Both the position numbers and the translations under genes were made by a program. Shown here one piece after another: positions 1 to 8,021 of a DNA stretch of 64,000 bases; the stretch's first letter is position 1; each line of letters opens with the position of its first letter. The DNA is from Bacteroidales bacterium UBA6192. Lineage in GTDB: Bacteria; Bacteroidota; Bacteroidia; Bacteroidales; F082. The stretch covers positions 48,991 through 112,990 of the forward strand of contig DITE01000064.1 of the NCBI GenBank assembly GCA_002422725.1. Direction: 5' to 3'. Under the pieces are notes generated by a model. It was not told the DNA's origin. It did not search any database and saw only the letters and a list, made by a program, of their open reading frames with translations.

Positions 1-126
1 GTTGATAAACAGATAGGCGTTGGTTATACTGCCTATCTCAGCCATGTCTTTCCCGGCAACCCACATACGCGGATTAGACTCTGTACCAAACAGTTCTTTA
101 ATATTTATAATGAGAATATTAACCAT
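1..126 (-). CDS. hutI: Imidazolonepropionase, N-terminal fragment cut by the window edge
   Basis: Reading the minus strand from an ATG at 126 gives 42 open codons up to the window boundary with no stop. The peptide contains ELFGTESNPRMWVAGKDM and ends NAYLFIN, which resembles the first beta-strands of Bacteroidota imidazolonepropionase, an amidohydrolase of histidine degradation that opens imidazolone propionate to formiminoglutamate. The metal-binding residues lie beyond the edge, so the call rests only on the N-terminal pattern. The opposite-strand frame over the same bases has no protein-like character. The following 200 bases are non-coding and separate it from the divergent C10 peptidase gene. 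Confidence 0.6.
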   Translation of the reverse strand, partial: MVNILIINIKELFGTESNPRMWVAGKDMAEIGSITNAYLFIN

Positions 127-288
127 TTTAGATAGGGTGTTTAGTGAATTTCCGGTGTGCGAAATTACTGATTTTAGCTGGTCTGAAAAGCAAAAAACTA
201 TCCAAATGCACTAATAGTCCGACGCAGGGTAATTGTTTAAATTCATTCTAAATAACTGAAATCTACCACCCTACTCCAATCATTTGGT

Positions 289-296
289 TACTTTTG
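289..296 (+). promoter_or_regulatory. Bacteroidota -7 promoter element for the C10 peptidase gene
   Basis: TACTTTTG matches the TAnnTTTG -7 consensus exactly. It lies downstream of the in-frame ATG at 284, so that ATG would not be transcribed. The real start is therefore the ATG at 338, which opens a clean signal peptide. No clear TTTG -33 box is seen. Confidence 0.55.
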
Positions 297-337
297 TCGC
301 AAAGTTTTCTTTTTGTCCATCAATTTTTAATGTAACA

Positions 338-2431
338 ATGAAACTCAGGCTATTACTAATTACAGTAATGATATTGCTGTTTGCAGGCTTCAATTCCTTT
401 GCAAAGAAAGTATCAACAAACGACGCCCGTAAAGTTGCCAAAAACTTTATGTTTGAGCGCATCAATCAATTTGGAAACGGCATGTCATATTCCGGCATCC
501 TTGTTCAGGATATGTGGGAGGTTTCAGAATCCTATTATGTTCTCAACCTGAATCAGGGATGGGTAATTGTTGCCGCACGTGACGAAAGACATCCGGTTAT
601 AGGATATAATCTTGAAGGAAGTTTTCCGCGACCACAAGAATTAAACTATAACACCAACAGTTGGTTAACGACATTCATTGACGAAAAGGATTACATTCTA
701 TCGCATGGACTTGTGGCTGATGAAGAAGTACAATCAAACTGGAACAGGCTCCTGACTGACGATATCAGCATGCTGAACACAGAGGTTCTGAGAGATGTTG
801 AAACACCCTTACTCACCGCTATGTGGAATCAGGATAGTCCATATAATCTGATGTGTCCTGAAGACGAAGCTGGTCCCGGAGGCCGCGTTTATGTGGGTTG
901 CGTGGCAACGGCCATGTCGATGATCATGCACTACTGGCGTTATCCCCTTCAGGGAATGGGTTCATATTCATACTATCAGAATCCTTATGGAATTATTACT
1001 GCTGATTTTGGCAACACCTATTACAATTGGGATGGTATGCAGGATCAGATAGAAACCGAATATCCCTGGGACATAGCCGAAATTGGTTTCCATGCAGCAG
1101 TTTCTGTTAGCATGAATTTTGGTCCGGATGGCTCAGGATCGTATAGCCATCTTGTTCCAAATGCTTTAAAGAACAGGTTCAGATATGGTAATAATACCCA
1201 ATATCTTGAGAAAAGCAGTTACAACACCACTCAATGGGAAAACATGCTTCAGGAACAAATTAATAACAAATACCCTATTTATTACAGTGGTCAGGGAAGT
1301 GGTGGCGGCCATGCATTTGTATGCGATGGCTATCAGGGCATGAATTATTATCATTTTAATTTTGGATGGAGCGGCTCCGGAAATGGTTTTTACAGCCTGC
1401 AAAATGTAGGTGGTTTCAGTGGCAGTCAGGCTATTGTACGAAACATCCTTCCTGGTGAAGCTGGTTACCCATATATTGCTGATGGTCAGAAAACCCTCAC
1501 AACACCATCTGGATCATTCACCGATGGAAGCGGGCCTGTTCAGGATTATCCTTCCGGGATGGATGCCAGCTGGCTCATTTCTCCTCAAAATGAAACAGAC
1601 TCCATAAAAAGCATTACCCTGTCATTTGTTGAATTCAATACGGCTTCGGGCGACTTCCTCAGGGTATATAATGGTTCTTCGACCAGCGATCCACTTGTTG
1701 GCGAATTCTCGGGCGAAAATATTCCACAAAGTATTACAGTACAGAATAACCAAATGTTGATCACCTTCACCAGTTCATCAACTTCACCGGGATTTAAAGC
1801 TGAGTACAAGACTTCTTCTCCTTTGTGGTGTGGCAGTTCCAATGTTATCACCGAACCTTTTGGTACAATAGACGACGGAAGTGGCGATTTCCATTACAAT
1901 AATTTATCAACCTGTGTATTTATCCTTCAGGTTCCCGAAGCTGTAAACTACCGCTTATCGTTTAACCATTTCTCAACCGAGCCCGGCAAGGACATACTGA
2001 AAATATACAATGGAAGTAACCAGTTACTTGCAACACTTTCGGGCAGTGAAATTCCTGAAGCAATGAGCATTGCCGGAAGTATGGTATTCATGACCTGGAC
2101 AACTAACAATACGATAAAAGACGAAGGATGGGAAATCTATTACGAAGTTGATGGCGTTGGTTTATCTGAAAACAAAGCTGTTGATCAGTTCAGTGCTTTC
2201 CCAAACCCTGCCTCTACTGAACTAACCATCATATTTTCTGTTCAGAAGCAACAGAATATAGACCTGGAAATAGTCAGTCTGTCAGGGACTAAAGTAGCTT
2301 CGCAATCTATGAACAATTTCAAAGGCGATTACAAAGATGTAATCGATCTAAACGGTTTTACAAAAGGAGTTTATCTGCTGAAAATTCAATCAGAGGTTGG
2401 ATTAACAACGAAAAAAATTGTGATCAAGTAA
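338..2431 (+). CDS. Secreted C10-family (streptopain-like) cysteine peptidase with CUB-like domains and T9SS sorting domain
   Basis: This 697-residue protein starts with a signal peptide (residues 1-22, hydrophobic core then SFAKK). Next comes a Spi-type propeptide (about 25-155), and then the C10 peptidase core. The catalytic cysteine is C188 in GCVATAMSMIMHYW, the catalytic histidine is H325 in GGGHAFVCDGY, and the FNFGWSGSGNGFY motif follows. Residues 378-485 and 496-605 look like two CUB/beta-sandwich repeats (each with a LRVYNG or LKIYNG motif). Residues 618-697 are a T9SS type A sorting domain (AFPNPASTELTI and GVYLLKI). The product is expected to be exported through the outer membrane, where the tail is removed. 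A longer start at 284 is rejected because a promoter element lies at 289-296. Confidence 0.9.
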   Translation: MKLRLLLITVMILLFAGFNSFAKKVSTNDARKVAKNFMFERINQFGNGMSYSGILVQDMWEVSESYYVLNLNQGWVIVAARDERHPVIGYNLEGSFPRPQELNYNTNSWLTTFIDEKDYILSHGLVADEEVQSNWNRLLTDDISMLNTEVLRDVETPLLTAMWNQDSPYNLMCPEDEAGPGGRVYVGCVATAMSMIMHYWRYPLQGMGSYSYYQNPYGIITADFGNTYYNWDGMQDQIETEYPWDIAEIGFHAAVSVSMNFGPDGSGSYSHLVPNALKNRFRYGNNTQYLEKSSYNTTQWENMLQEQINNKYPIYYSGQGSGGGHAFVCDGYQGMNYYHFNFGWSGSGNGFYSLQNVGGFSGSQAIVRNILPGEAGYPYIADGQKTLTTPSGSFTDGSGPVQDYPSGMDASWLISPQNETDSIKSITLSFVEFNTASGDFLRVYNGSSTSDPLVGEFSGENIPQSITVQNNQMLITFTSSSTSPGFKAEYKTSSPLWCGSSNVITEPFGTIDDGSGDFHYNNLSTCVFILQVPEAVNYRLSFNHFSTEPGKDILKIYNGSNQLLATLSGSEIPEAMSIAGSMVFMTWTTNNTIKDEGWEIYYEVDGVGLSENKAVDQFSAFPNPASTELTIIFSVQKQQNIDLEIVSLSGTKVASQSMNNFKGDYKDVIDLNGFTKGVYLLKIQSEVGLTTKKIVIK

Positions 2432-2459
2432 TTAGCTTCAGGCACTGTCAAGGTTTTAA

Positions 2460-2491
2460 CTGCCACTTCAGAATGATGTGGCAGTTTTTTT
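2460..2491 (+). terminator. Intrinsic terminator of the C10 peptidase gene
   Basis: A 7-bp stem CTGCCAC/GTGGCAG (2460-2466 and 2478-2484) with an 11-base loop is followed by seven T. Read on the minus strand it lacks a U-run, so it serves only the plus-strand gene. Confidence 0.85.
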
Positions 2492-2500
2492 GTCAACTTG

Positions 2501-2935
2501 TCAGTCAATTTTATTGAGAATCATTTTTAAGCTTTTTGCCTTGGTCTCATCTGTGAGGCATTCCTGAATCTTTGATTTAAACTTCCAACAGGTCATTTGC
2601 CGTATTTCGGTCATCCTGCTAATTTCGTACGTGGATATTTCCGGATTGGAACAAATGACAAATGCTATCTGAAAGGCCTCCACCAATGGAATTTTACACC
2701 TGTGAAATGCAGTATGTGCAGTAGCAGATTCTTCTGTTTTGCATCTGGTGCAGCGGCGAGAGAAGGGCTTTTTACCATGACAAAAGTTATCATGCCCGCA
2801 TTTTCTACACACAAATCCATTCCGCCATTTTTCTTCAGCCAGCAAAGCCAGGCATGCCTCTTCATCAGCAAAAATAGTGTCTGTTCCCGAAGAGATTCTT
2901 GGTGCCTTTCCTGATGTTACAATATTGTTAGACAT
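2501..2935 (-). CDS. Stand-alone IS1595-type transposase zinc-ribbon protein
   Basis: This 144-residue protein has four zinc-ribbon cysteines (C43, C46, C62, C65, in CRKCGH and CTRCK). They are followed by SATAHTAFHRCKIPLVEAF and a helix-turn-helix-like stretch (STYEISRMTEIRQ). That is the N-terminal layout of IS1595-family transposases (Zn_Tnp_IS1595). The DDE catalytic domain, about 150 residues in full-length members, is missing. The frame stops cleanly at 2501, with no visible remnant of the rest or of terminal inverted repeats. It could be a decayed transposase or a domesticated DNA-binding protein. It is convergent with the C10 peptidase gene. Confidence 0.7.
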   Translation of the reverse strand: MSNNIVTSGKAPRISSGTDTIFADEEACLALLAEEKWRNGFVCRKCGHDNFCHGKKPFSRRCTRCKTEESATAHTAFHRCKIPLVEAFQIAFVICSNPEISTYEISRMTEIRQMTCWKFKSKIQECLTDETKAKSLKMILNKID

Positions 2936-3126
2936 TGGACTATATATAGTTATATGAACGAAAACAGCGATATCTTACAATCATTCAATTTTTTTTCGAC
3001 GAATTCATGCATTCCTGTTACCAGGTTGTCTGATAAGGTTGTCAGACCATCGTTTAAACAAATCATTTTGAACAAAAAACTATTTTCCAAAATAAACCGC
3101 ATTAACTTTGGCCTGATATTTGAATG

Positions 3127-3134
3127 CAAAAGTA
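3127..3134 (-). promoter_or_regulatory. Possible -7 element for the zinc-ribbon gene
   Basis: CAAAAGTA on the plus strand is TACTTTTG on the minus strand, an exact TAnnTTTG match. It would give a leader of about 190 bases before the start at 2935, which is long, so assignment to that gene is tentative. The 283-base interval 2936-3218 holds nothing else recognised apart from the divergent promoter at 3176-3183. Confidence 0.3.
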
Positions 3135-3175
3135 AAAAAATAGTGCGATTAAAGCGATTTATTTAATTTTTTAAT

Positions 3176-3183
3176 TATTTTTG
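3176..3183 (+). promoter_or_regulatory. -7 promoter element of the thioredoxin pair
   Basis: TATTTTTG matches TAnnTTTG exactly and ends 35 bases before the ATG at 3219. No good -33 TTTG is visible at the usual distance. Confidence 0.5.
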
Positions 3184-3218
3184 TGCCGTCATAAATTAAC
3201 ACTTTAATACTAAAACAA

Positions 3219-3701
3219 ATGATCTACAGAAGTTTAGCCTTATTGATTTCATTCTTTTTACTCACCTCGGCTTGCTCCAACACAAATGGCAAGCAGACAT
3301 CAGATGTTGAAAAACCCGCGAAAACCAAATCGGATAACGTAAAACCCGAATACCTTACCTACAATACTTTTCTTGAAAAAATCTGGAATTTTGAAAAAAA
3401 CCCGCAACAATGGGTCTATCAAAATGAATTACCAAGTGTTATCGACTTTTATGCCGATTGGTGTGCCCCCTGTCGCAAAATTGCTCCCATTATGGAAAAA
3501 TTGGCCAAGGATTACGAAGGCAGAGTAAAGATTTACAAAATCAATGTGGATGAAGAAAGAAAACTGGCTTCAGTATTCAGGGTTCAGAGTATCCCGGCTG
3601 TTTTGTTTACTCCTGTCTCGGGTCAACCAATGATGCAGGCAGGTGCCATGACCGAAGAAATGTATGTTCAGATTATCGAAGAGCAATTATTAAAGAAATA
3701 A
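3219..3701 (+). CDS. Thioredoxin-domain lipoprotein
   Basis: This 160-residue protein has a lipoprotein signal with lipobox LTSAC (C19), a charged linker to about residue 45, and a thioredoxin fold with active site W-C82-A-P-C85 in FYADWCAPCRKIAPIM. The conserved cis-proline is in VQSIPAVLF. It is predicted to be anchored in the periplasm, where it would reduce or exchange disulfides. It lies 22 bases upstream of a second, cytoplasmic thioredoxin of closely similar sequence, so the two look like a tandem duplication with one copy exported. Both are predicted to be on one transcript ending at 4132. Confidence 0.9.
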   Translation: MIYRSLALLISFFLLTSACSNTNGKQTSDVEKPAKTKSDNVKPEYLTYNTFLEKIWNFEKNPQQWVYQNELPSVIDFYADWCAPCRKIAPIMEKLAKDYEGRVKIYKINVDEERKLASVFRVQSIPAVLFTPVSGQPMMQAGAMTEEMYVQIIEEQLLKK

Positions 3702-3723
3702 CCAAATTTTAAACAAATACAAA

Positions 3724-4077
3724 ATGGAACATTTAACAAAAGAAACTTTCCTTACCAAGGTATTTAATTACGAACAGAACAAAGAATGGAAATTTGAAGG
3801 CGGACTACCCTGTCTTATCGACTTTTATGCAGACTGGTGTCAGCCATGCAAAATGGTTGCACCTATTCTGGAAGAGCTTTCGAAAGAATTCGAAGGTAAG
3901 ATTAATATCTATAAGGTTGATACAGAAGCAGAAGTTGAGCTGGCTGGCGCATTCGGTATTAGAAGTATACCCTCCTTGTTATTCTGCCCGGTTGAGGGAC
4001 AACCTCAGATGGCAATGGGCGCACTTCCTAAAGAAAGCCTTATCAATGCAATAAACGATGTGTTGCTAAAAAAATAA
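3724..4077 (+). CDS. Thioredoxin (cytoplasmic)
   Basis: This 117-residue thioredoxin has no signal sequence. Its active site is W-C39-Q-P-C42 in FYADWCQPCKMVAPIL and its cis-proline is in IRSIPSLLF. It shares the layout (E/K)TFL.K(V/I)(F/W)N(Y/F)E at the N-terminus and SGQP or EGQP near the C-terminus with the lipoprotein thioredoxin just upstream. This supports a recent duplication. It probably takes electrons from thioredoxin reductase; the reductase in this window (8425-9393) sits beside a different thioredoxin-like partner. Confidence 0.9.
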   Translation: MEHLTKETFLTKVFNYEQNKEWKFEGGLPCLIDFYADWCQPCKMVAPILEELSKEFEGKINIYKVDTEAEVELAGAFGIRSIPSLLFCPVEGQPQMAMGALPKESLINAINDVLLKK

Positions 4078-4098
4078 CATTAACCCGGTGTATTATAA

Positions 4099-4133
4099 TT
4101 TGGCTGTGCAGAGTTTCTGTACAGCTATTTTTG
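4099..4133 (+). promoter_or_regulatory. Promoter of the WbqC-like gene, overlapping a terminator
   Basis: TTTG at 4099-4102 and TATTTTTG at 4126-4133 are 23 bases apart, slightly wider than usual. Transcription would begin about 7-8 bases before the ATG at 4147. The -7 element is formed by the T-tract of the upstream terminator. Confidence 0.45.
4103..4132 (+). terminator. Intrinsic terminator of the thioredoxin pair
   Basis: A 10-bp stem (4103-4112 with 4116-4125, one G-T wobble) with a 3-base GTT loop is followed by TATTTTTG. The U-tract overlaps the -7 element of the next gene. Confidence 0.8.
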
Positions 4134-4146
4134 TTTATTTGCATCA

Positions 4147-4797
4147 ATGTTCACAGCCTTGAATAGTCCGGTATTTTCTACGGCATGGTTTCCACCCGTG
4201 AGCTATGTGGCTTCTTGCATGGCATTCAGCGAAATCGTTATTGAAGCAAAGGAAACTTTTCCAAAACAAACTTTCCGGAACAGATGCGTTATCCTTACTG
4301 CAGGAGGCCTGTTAACGCTTTCCATACCGGTGATAAAACCCTTTGGAAGCAGAACTAAAACAGATGAGATTGTGGTTTCAGGGGTTGAACCCTGGCAACG
4401 GATACATTGGAGATCAATAACTTCAGCTTATAGCAGATCACCGTATTTTGATCACTATGCACATCACTTTTTTCCTTTGTTTCATGATCAGGCAAACTCT
4501 CTGATCGAAATGAACGACCGATGTCTACAGCTTGTATTTACACTCTTGAAACTGCCCAAAACATTGCATTACACAAGTGACTACTGCTCACTCCATGCAG
4601 CAGTTGATCTGAGAAACGCATTTGACCCGAAAAAACAATTCTCATCCGATTACTTTGACTATTATTTTCAAGTGTTTGGCGATCGGTTTGCCTTTCGGCA
4701 CGACCTTAGTATACTCGACCTGATATTTAACCTTGGTCCTGATAGCCTTAATTATCTCCGTTTGGTTGAGAATTCTATTCGGGGTAAGCTATTCTGA
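4147..4797 (+). CDS. WbqC-like family protein
   Basis: This 216-residue protein shows the WbqC family pattern. It has an early FPPVSYVASCM stretch, then TFPKQTFRNRCVILTAGG, LSIPVIKP and GVEPWQRIHWRSITSAYSRSPYF, with a conserved aromatic/histidine region (YAHHFFPLF). WbqC proteins occur in polysaccharide and glycosylation loci, but their reaction is not established. No signal peptide or membrane segment is seen. Its 3' end overlaps the convergent PgpH-like gene by 23 bases (4775-4797). It stands alone, with no polysaccharide genes nearby. Confidence 0.8.
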   Translation: MFTALNSPVFSTAWFPPVSYVASCMAFSEIVIEAKETFPKQTFRNRCVILTAGGLLTLSIPVIKPFGSRTKTDEIVVSGVEPWQRIHWRSITSAYSRSPYFDHYAHHFFPLFHDQANSLIEMNDRCLQLVFTLLKLPKTLHYTSDYCSLHAAVDLRNAFDPKKQFSSDYFDYYFQVFGDRFAFRHDLSILDLIFNLGPDSLNYLRLVENSIRGKLF

Positions 4798-6844
4798 TGT
4801 GGTAAATATTCATCAGTTTTTTCTTCAGGATTTTTTTAACAAGATTAATTTCTTTCAATGTAATCCTGGCATTATCAAACTGATTGGTTTCTATTTGTTT
4901 GCCTATAATATTCTCCACCAGGTCGTTTACTTTTTGTTCGGTTGGAAATTTCATACTGCGCGATGCTGCTTCCACCGAATCAGCCATCATTACAACTGCT
5001 GTTTCTTTTGAGAAAGGCACAGGCCCCCTATAACTAAAATCACGCTCATCCAGTGCAATACCAGGATTTTGACGCTGTTCCATAGTGAAAAAATATTCAA
5101 CCCGTCGGTTTCCATGATGTGTTCGGATAAAGTCAATGACCTGTTCGGGTAGTCTGGCTTTACGGGCTTTCTCGATTCCTTTTATGACATGCCCTATGAT
5201 AATTGAAGCACTCTCAGCATAGTTTATATCGTTATGAGGATTATAACCACCTGACTGGTTTTCAATATAGTATAACGGGTTATCCATCTTGCCTATATCG
5301 TGATACAAAGCCCCAGTACGAGCAAGTAATGTATCGCCTTCAATGGCAAATAAAGCTTCCTCAGATAAATTTGCAACCTGAATACTGTGTTGGAAAGTGC
5401 CCGGAGCTTTTAAAGCAAGTTCGCGGAGAAGCGGACTGTTCGTATTGCTGAGCTCGAGTAAAGTAAGATCAGTAATTAAACCAAACAACCTTTCCAGCAG
5501 AAATATCAGCGGCAAGGCAAGAAGTGTTAACAGTGCACTAAACAGAAATGACCATAACTGCATGTGACTCACTGTCATCAATGTTCCTTCCTGTATCAGT
5601 GTAAAACCGGCATAAATTATACAATAAGAAATGAAAATAAACACAGAAGTTCTGAAAAAGTAAATCCTCTTGTTGTGATTTACCAGACTAAAAATAACGA
5701 CAAAGCCAACCACAAACTGATTAAAAATAAACTCAAACGCGTTTGGAACAACCAGTGCTATTATCAGTACAGTCAGAAAGTGAACCATCAAGGTTAATCG
5801 GGTGTCGAAAAAAGTAATCATGATTATCGGCAGCATTCCAAACGGAATAAAGAATAACCAGGATGGGTTATTGGAAATAATCAGAAAAGATGGCAGTATG
5901 ACTAAGACCATTAACAATAAGATCAGATTGAGCTTTTTAAGCTCATCAAATACATCAGGCCGGATAAACCGAATAAACAAAAACAGAATAACGAAAACTG
6001 AACCGGCCAGAATCACATGGCCCCATAACAATGAATTGTTGCCAGATTGAGTTCCAATTCTGGTTTCATATTCCTGACGAAGCGATTGGAGCACATTAAA
6101 GCGGCTAACATCAATTACTTCGCCCTCAGCAATAATCAACTCACCTTGTTGTACCATTCCATATGTTACTGAAACGGATTCAAGTGCCCTGTTAATATCC
6201 TGATTTGTCATGACTTCGCTAAAATCAAGGTTTTGGATTAAATGACCCCCTAAAACATTTTGCAACAGCTCACGATCTAAATTTGGCCTTTTTGCCAGTT
6301 CAGCTGAAACAAAATCAAATGCAGTCTTCACTTTAAAAACATCTTTTAAAGCAACTGTTTGAGCAGTTCGCTCCTTTACAATGTTAATTTTCTCCTGAGG
6401 ATCACGATTTTCAATTGATTTGTGCATGATCAGAATACCAACATTATGGATCGAATCAAAAAGCCCATTCAATTGTCTTAGATTCTGTTTCATCAATTTC
6501 TGGTTTGTTTCACCATATTTCTCTTCCCAGGCTTTATTAAAAGCCAGTTGCATCATTTCTTTCCCTCTTTGGGTTTCTTCGGCATTGTGAATAAAATATG
6601 GATTTACATCCTCAAGCACTTTACTTTGCTCAAGCTTCAGCTGATCCTCAGGCTTCATAATGGCAAAATCGAAAGGTGCAAACAAAGATTCCTGCTGCCA
6701 TGGCTTTCCTTTCTGAATTTCATACCTGAACTTACCTTCACGCGGAATAAATAACACTACAAGGATAACAGCAAATAGAAATAGTATCACTTTGAACGCA
6801 TCGTAATACTGGTGACGAACAAAAATTAGAAATCGATTTGGCAT
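4775..6844 (-). CDS. pgpH: Membrane HD-domain phosphohydrolase (7TM-HD, PgpH-like)
   Basis: This 689-residue protein has one N-terminal membrane helix (about 16-34) and a large extracytoplasmic 7TMR-HDED-type region (to about 275). A cluster of about seven membrane helices follows (about 275-455), then a cytoplasmic HD domain. The metal-binding HD pair is H515-D516 in ALYHDIGKMDNP, with further histidines in IIIGHVIKG and IRTHHGNRR. The family hydrolyses cyclic di-AMP in other bacteria (PgpH), and this is the likely role here. It is a single-gene unit, convergent with the WbqC-like gene. Confidence 0.88.
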   Translation of the reverse strand: MPNRFLIFVRHQYYDAFKVILFLFAVILVVLFIPREGKFRYEIQKGKPWQQESLFAPFDFAIMKPEDQLKLEQSKVLEDVNPYFIHNAEETQRGKEMMQLAFNKAWEEKYGETNQKLMKQNLRQLNGLFDSIHNVGILIMHKSIENRDPQEKINIVKERTAQTVALKDVFKVKTAFDFVSAELAKRPNLDRELLQNVLGGHLIQNLDFSEVMTNQDINRALESVSVTYGMVQQGELIIAEGEVIDVSRFNVLQSLRQEYETRIGTQSGNNSLLWGHVILAGSVFVILFLFIRFIRPDVFDELKKLNLILLLMVLVILPSFLIISNNPSWLFFIPFGMLPIIMITFFDTRLTLMVHFLTVLIIALVVPNAFEFIFNQFVVGFVVIFSLVNHNKRIYFFRTSVFIFISYCIIYAGFTLIQEGTLMTVSHMQLWSFLFSALLTLLALPLIFLLERLFGLITDLTLLELSNTNSPLLRELALKAPGTFQHSIQVANLSEEALFAIEGDTLLARTGALYHDIGKMDNPLYYIENQSGGYNPHNDINYAESASIIIGHVIKGIEKARKARLPEQVIDFIRTHHGNRRVEYFFTMEQRQNPGIALDERDFSYRGPVPFSKETAVVMMADSVEAASRSMKFPTEQKVNDLVENIIGKQIETNQFDNARITLKEINLVKKILKKKLMNIYHIRIAYPE

Positions 6845-6861
6845 AATGTAAAAACTTAGCG

Positions 6862-6869
6862 CAAATATA
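6862..6869 (-). promoter_or_regulatory. -7 element of the pgpH-like gene
   Basis: CAAATATA on the plus strand is TATATTTG on the minus strand, an exact consensus match 18 bases upstream of the ATG at 6844. Confidence 0.5.
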
Positions 6870-7064
6870 AACTATTCAGAATAATACGCCGGAATTTCAA
6901 TTTTCTATAACTAATCTGATTGCTTATCGGGTGTTTTAACACAAACAGGAATAGTGGATAAAAACACTTTATTTATCCAGCAAAAGTGAACGATTAAGCA
7001 GGGGAAGCGAAAAATAACGTGGACAGGATTTTTGTTCCTTGGTGTATGATTGTCGCTTTTAATG

Positions 7065-7072
7065 TAAATTTG
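7065..7072 (+). promoter_or_regulatory. -7 element of the NlpC/P60 gene
   Basis: TAAATTTG matches TAnnTTTG exactly. A CTTG at 7038-7041 could be a loose -33 box. The leader would be about 70 bases. Confidence 0.45.
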
Positions 7073-7147
7073 TTTCAGGCAATCATGGTTCGCTTAATGG
7101 TTGTAACTTGCTTATATTGTTGAATGATTTGAACTTAAAAACCTGAA

Positions 7148-7921
7148 ATGAATAGAGGAATTTGTAAATACACCTGTATTGCCGTTAGGAGCATGCCATC
7201 AGATAAAGCAGAAATGGTATCCCAGATGTTGTTCGGAGAATCATATGTTGTTCTCGACCAGAATGAAAAATGGATGCTCATCAGGCAGGATTTCGATGGG
7301 TATGAAGGCTGGATAAGTCAGAATCAGTTCAGCCCGCTCGGGGAGCAAGAGTTCCAGTTTCGGCTTAAAAACGATATCATGCCAAGTAAGCTGTTGCTCA
7401 ATGAAGCCATTGACGAAGATGGCAGAAAAACCATCATCAGCTTTGGAAGTAGTCTTTCTCAACGTCCTGACAATTTTGTTGTAAACGGGGGCAATCAGTA
7501 TTCCTTAAAACATGCAGACCCCAAAGCGGAAAGCACATTCCAGGAACTTATTTCATTGTATAGCGCTCAGTTAATCGGCATACCCTACTTATGGGGAGGA
7601 AGAACAGTGTTTGGGCTGGATTGTTCCGGGCTAACTCAGCTCATTTTTAAAGTTTGTGGCATACGAATTTACCGTGATGCCTTTCAACAGGCAACTCAAG
7701 GCGAAACAGTAGATTTTATCGACGAAGCCCAGCCTGGTGACCTTGCCTTTTTCGACAACCAGGAAGGAGCAATCATTCATACCGGAATGATACTGACAAA
7801 TGGTCAGATTATTCATGCATCGGGTTCGGCTCGGATCGATCATATTGACCATCAGGGAATTTACAACAATTCCCTACAAAAATACACGCATACATTAAGA
7901 TTGATCAAACGAATACATTGA
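7148..7921 (+). CDS. SH3-domain NlpC/P60 (C40) cell-wall peptidase
   Basis: This 257-residue protein has an N-terminal bacterial SH3 domain (about 5-62: VRSMPSDKAEMVSQMLFGE and YEGWI), a second SH3-like region, and a C-terminal NlpC/P60 domain. The catalytic residues are C159 in FGLDCSGLTQ, H211 in IIHTGMIL and H223 in IIHASG. Enzymes of this layout cleave gamma-D-glutamyl-diamino-acid bonds in peptidoglycan stem peptides. No signal peptide is visible, so it more likely recycles muropeptides in the cytoplasm than acts on the intact wall. The gene is followed by the sigma-54-like promoter of the next operon. Confidence 0.88.
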   Translation: MNRGICKYTCIAVRSMPSDKAEMVSQMLFGESYVVLDQNEKWMLIRQDFDGYEGWISQNQFSPLGEQEFQFRLKNDIMPSKLLLNEAIDEDGRKTIISFGSSLSQRPDNFVVNGGNQYSLKHADPKAESTFQELISLYSAQLIGIPYLWGGRTVFGLDCSGLTQLIFKVCGIRIYRDAFQQATQGETVDFIDEAQPGDLAFFDNQEGAIIHTGMILTNGQIIHASGSARIDHIDHQGIYNNSLQKYTHTLRLIKRIH

Positions 7922-7963
7922 CCTGATTAGTATTTTTTATTAAATCGCTTTAGTATCACTATT

Positions 7964-7979
7964 TGGCATGATTTATGCT
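7964..7979 (+). promoter_or_regulatory. Candidate sigma-54 (RpoN) promoter of the thioredoxin-like/trxB operon
   Basis: TGGCATGATTTATGCT has the invariant GG and GC doublets with exactly 10 bases between them. It differs from TGGCACGNNNNTTGCW at two positions (C to T and T to A). The transcription start would fall near 7990, about 30 bases before the ATG at 8022. No exact TAnnTTTG element is present in the same spacer. The activator and its binding site were not identified. Confidence 0.45.
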
Positions 7980-8021
7980 GCTAAGATGAAAACTTAATAT
8001 TCATCTTAAATCTTAATCAAA

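Larger units (their letters stand above)
6845..7147. other. Divergent intergenic region between pgpH-like and NlpC/P60 genes
   Basis: This 303-base spacer holds two outward-facing promoter elements (6862-6869 minus, 7065-7072 plus). It also has a 7-bp AT-rich hairpin GGATAAA/TTTATCC (6956-6962 and 6972-6978) without a U-run. No coding signal is seen. Confidence 0.5.

Noticed and set aside
20..214. 64-codon plus-strand frame
   Set aside because: It runs opposite to the hutI-like N-terminus on the minus strand and has no protein features.
284..337. Upstream extension of the C10 peptidase to the ATG at 284
   Set aside because: The -7 promoter element at 289-296 lies inside it, and the signal peptide starts at 338.
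2954..3166. 70-codon plus-strand frame
   Set aside because: Low-complexity, AT-rich, no family resemblance, and lies across the intergenic promoter region.
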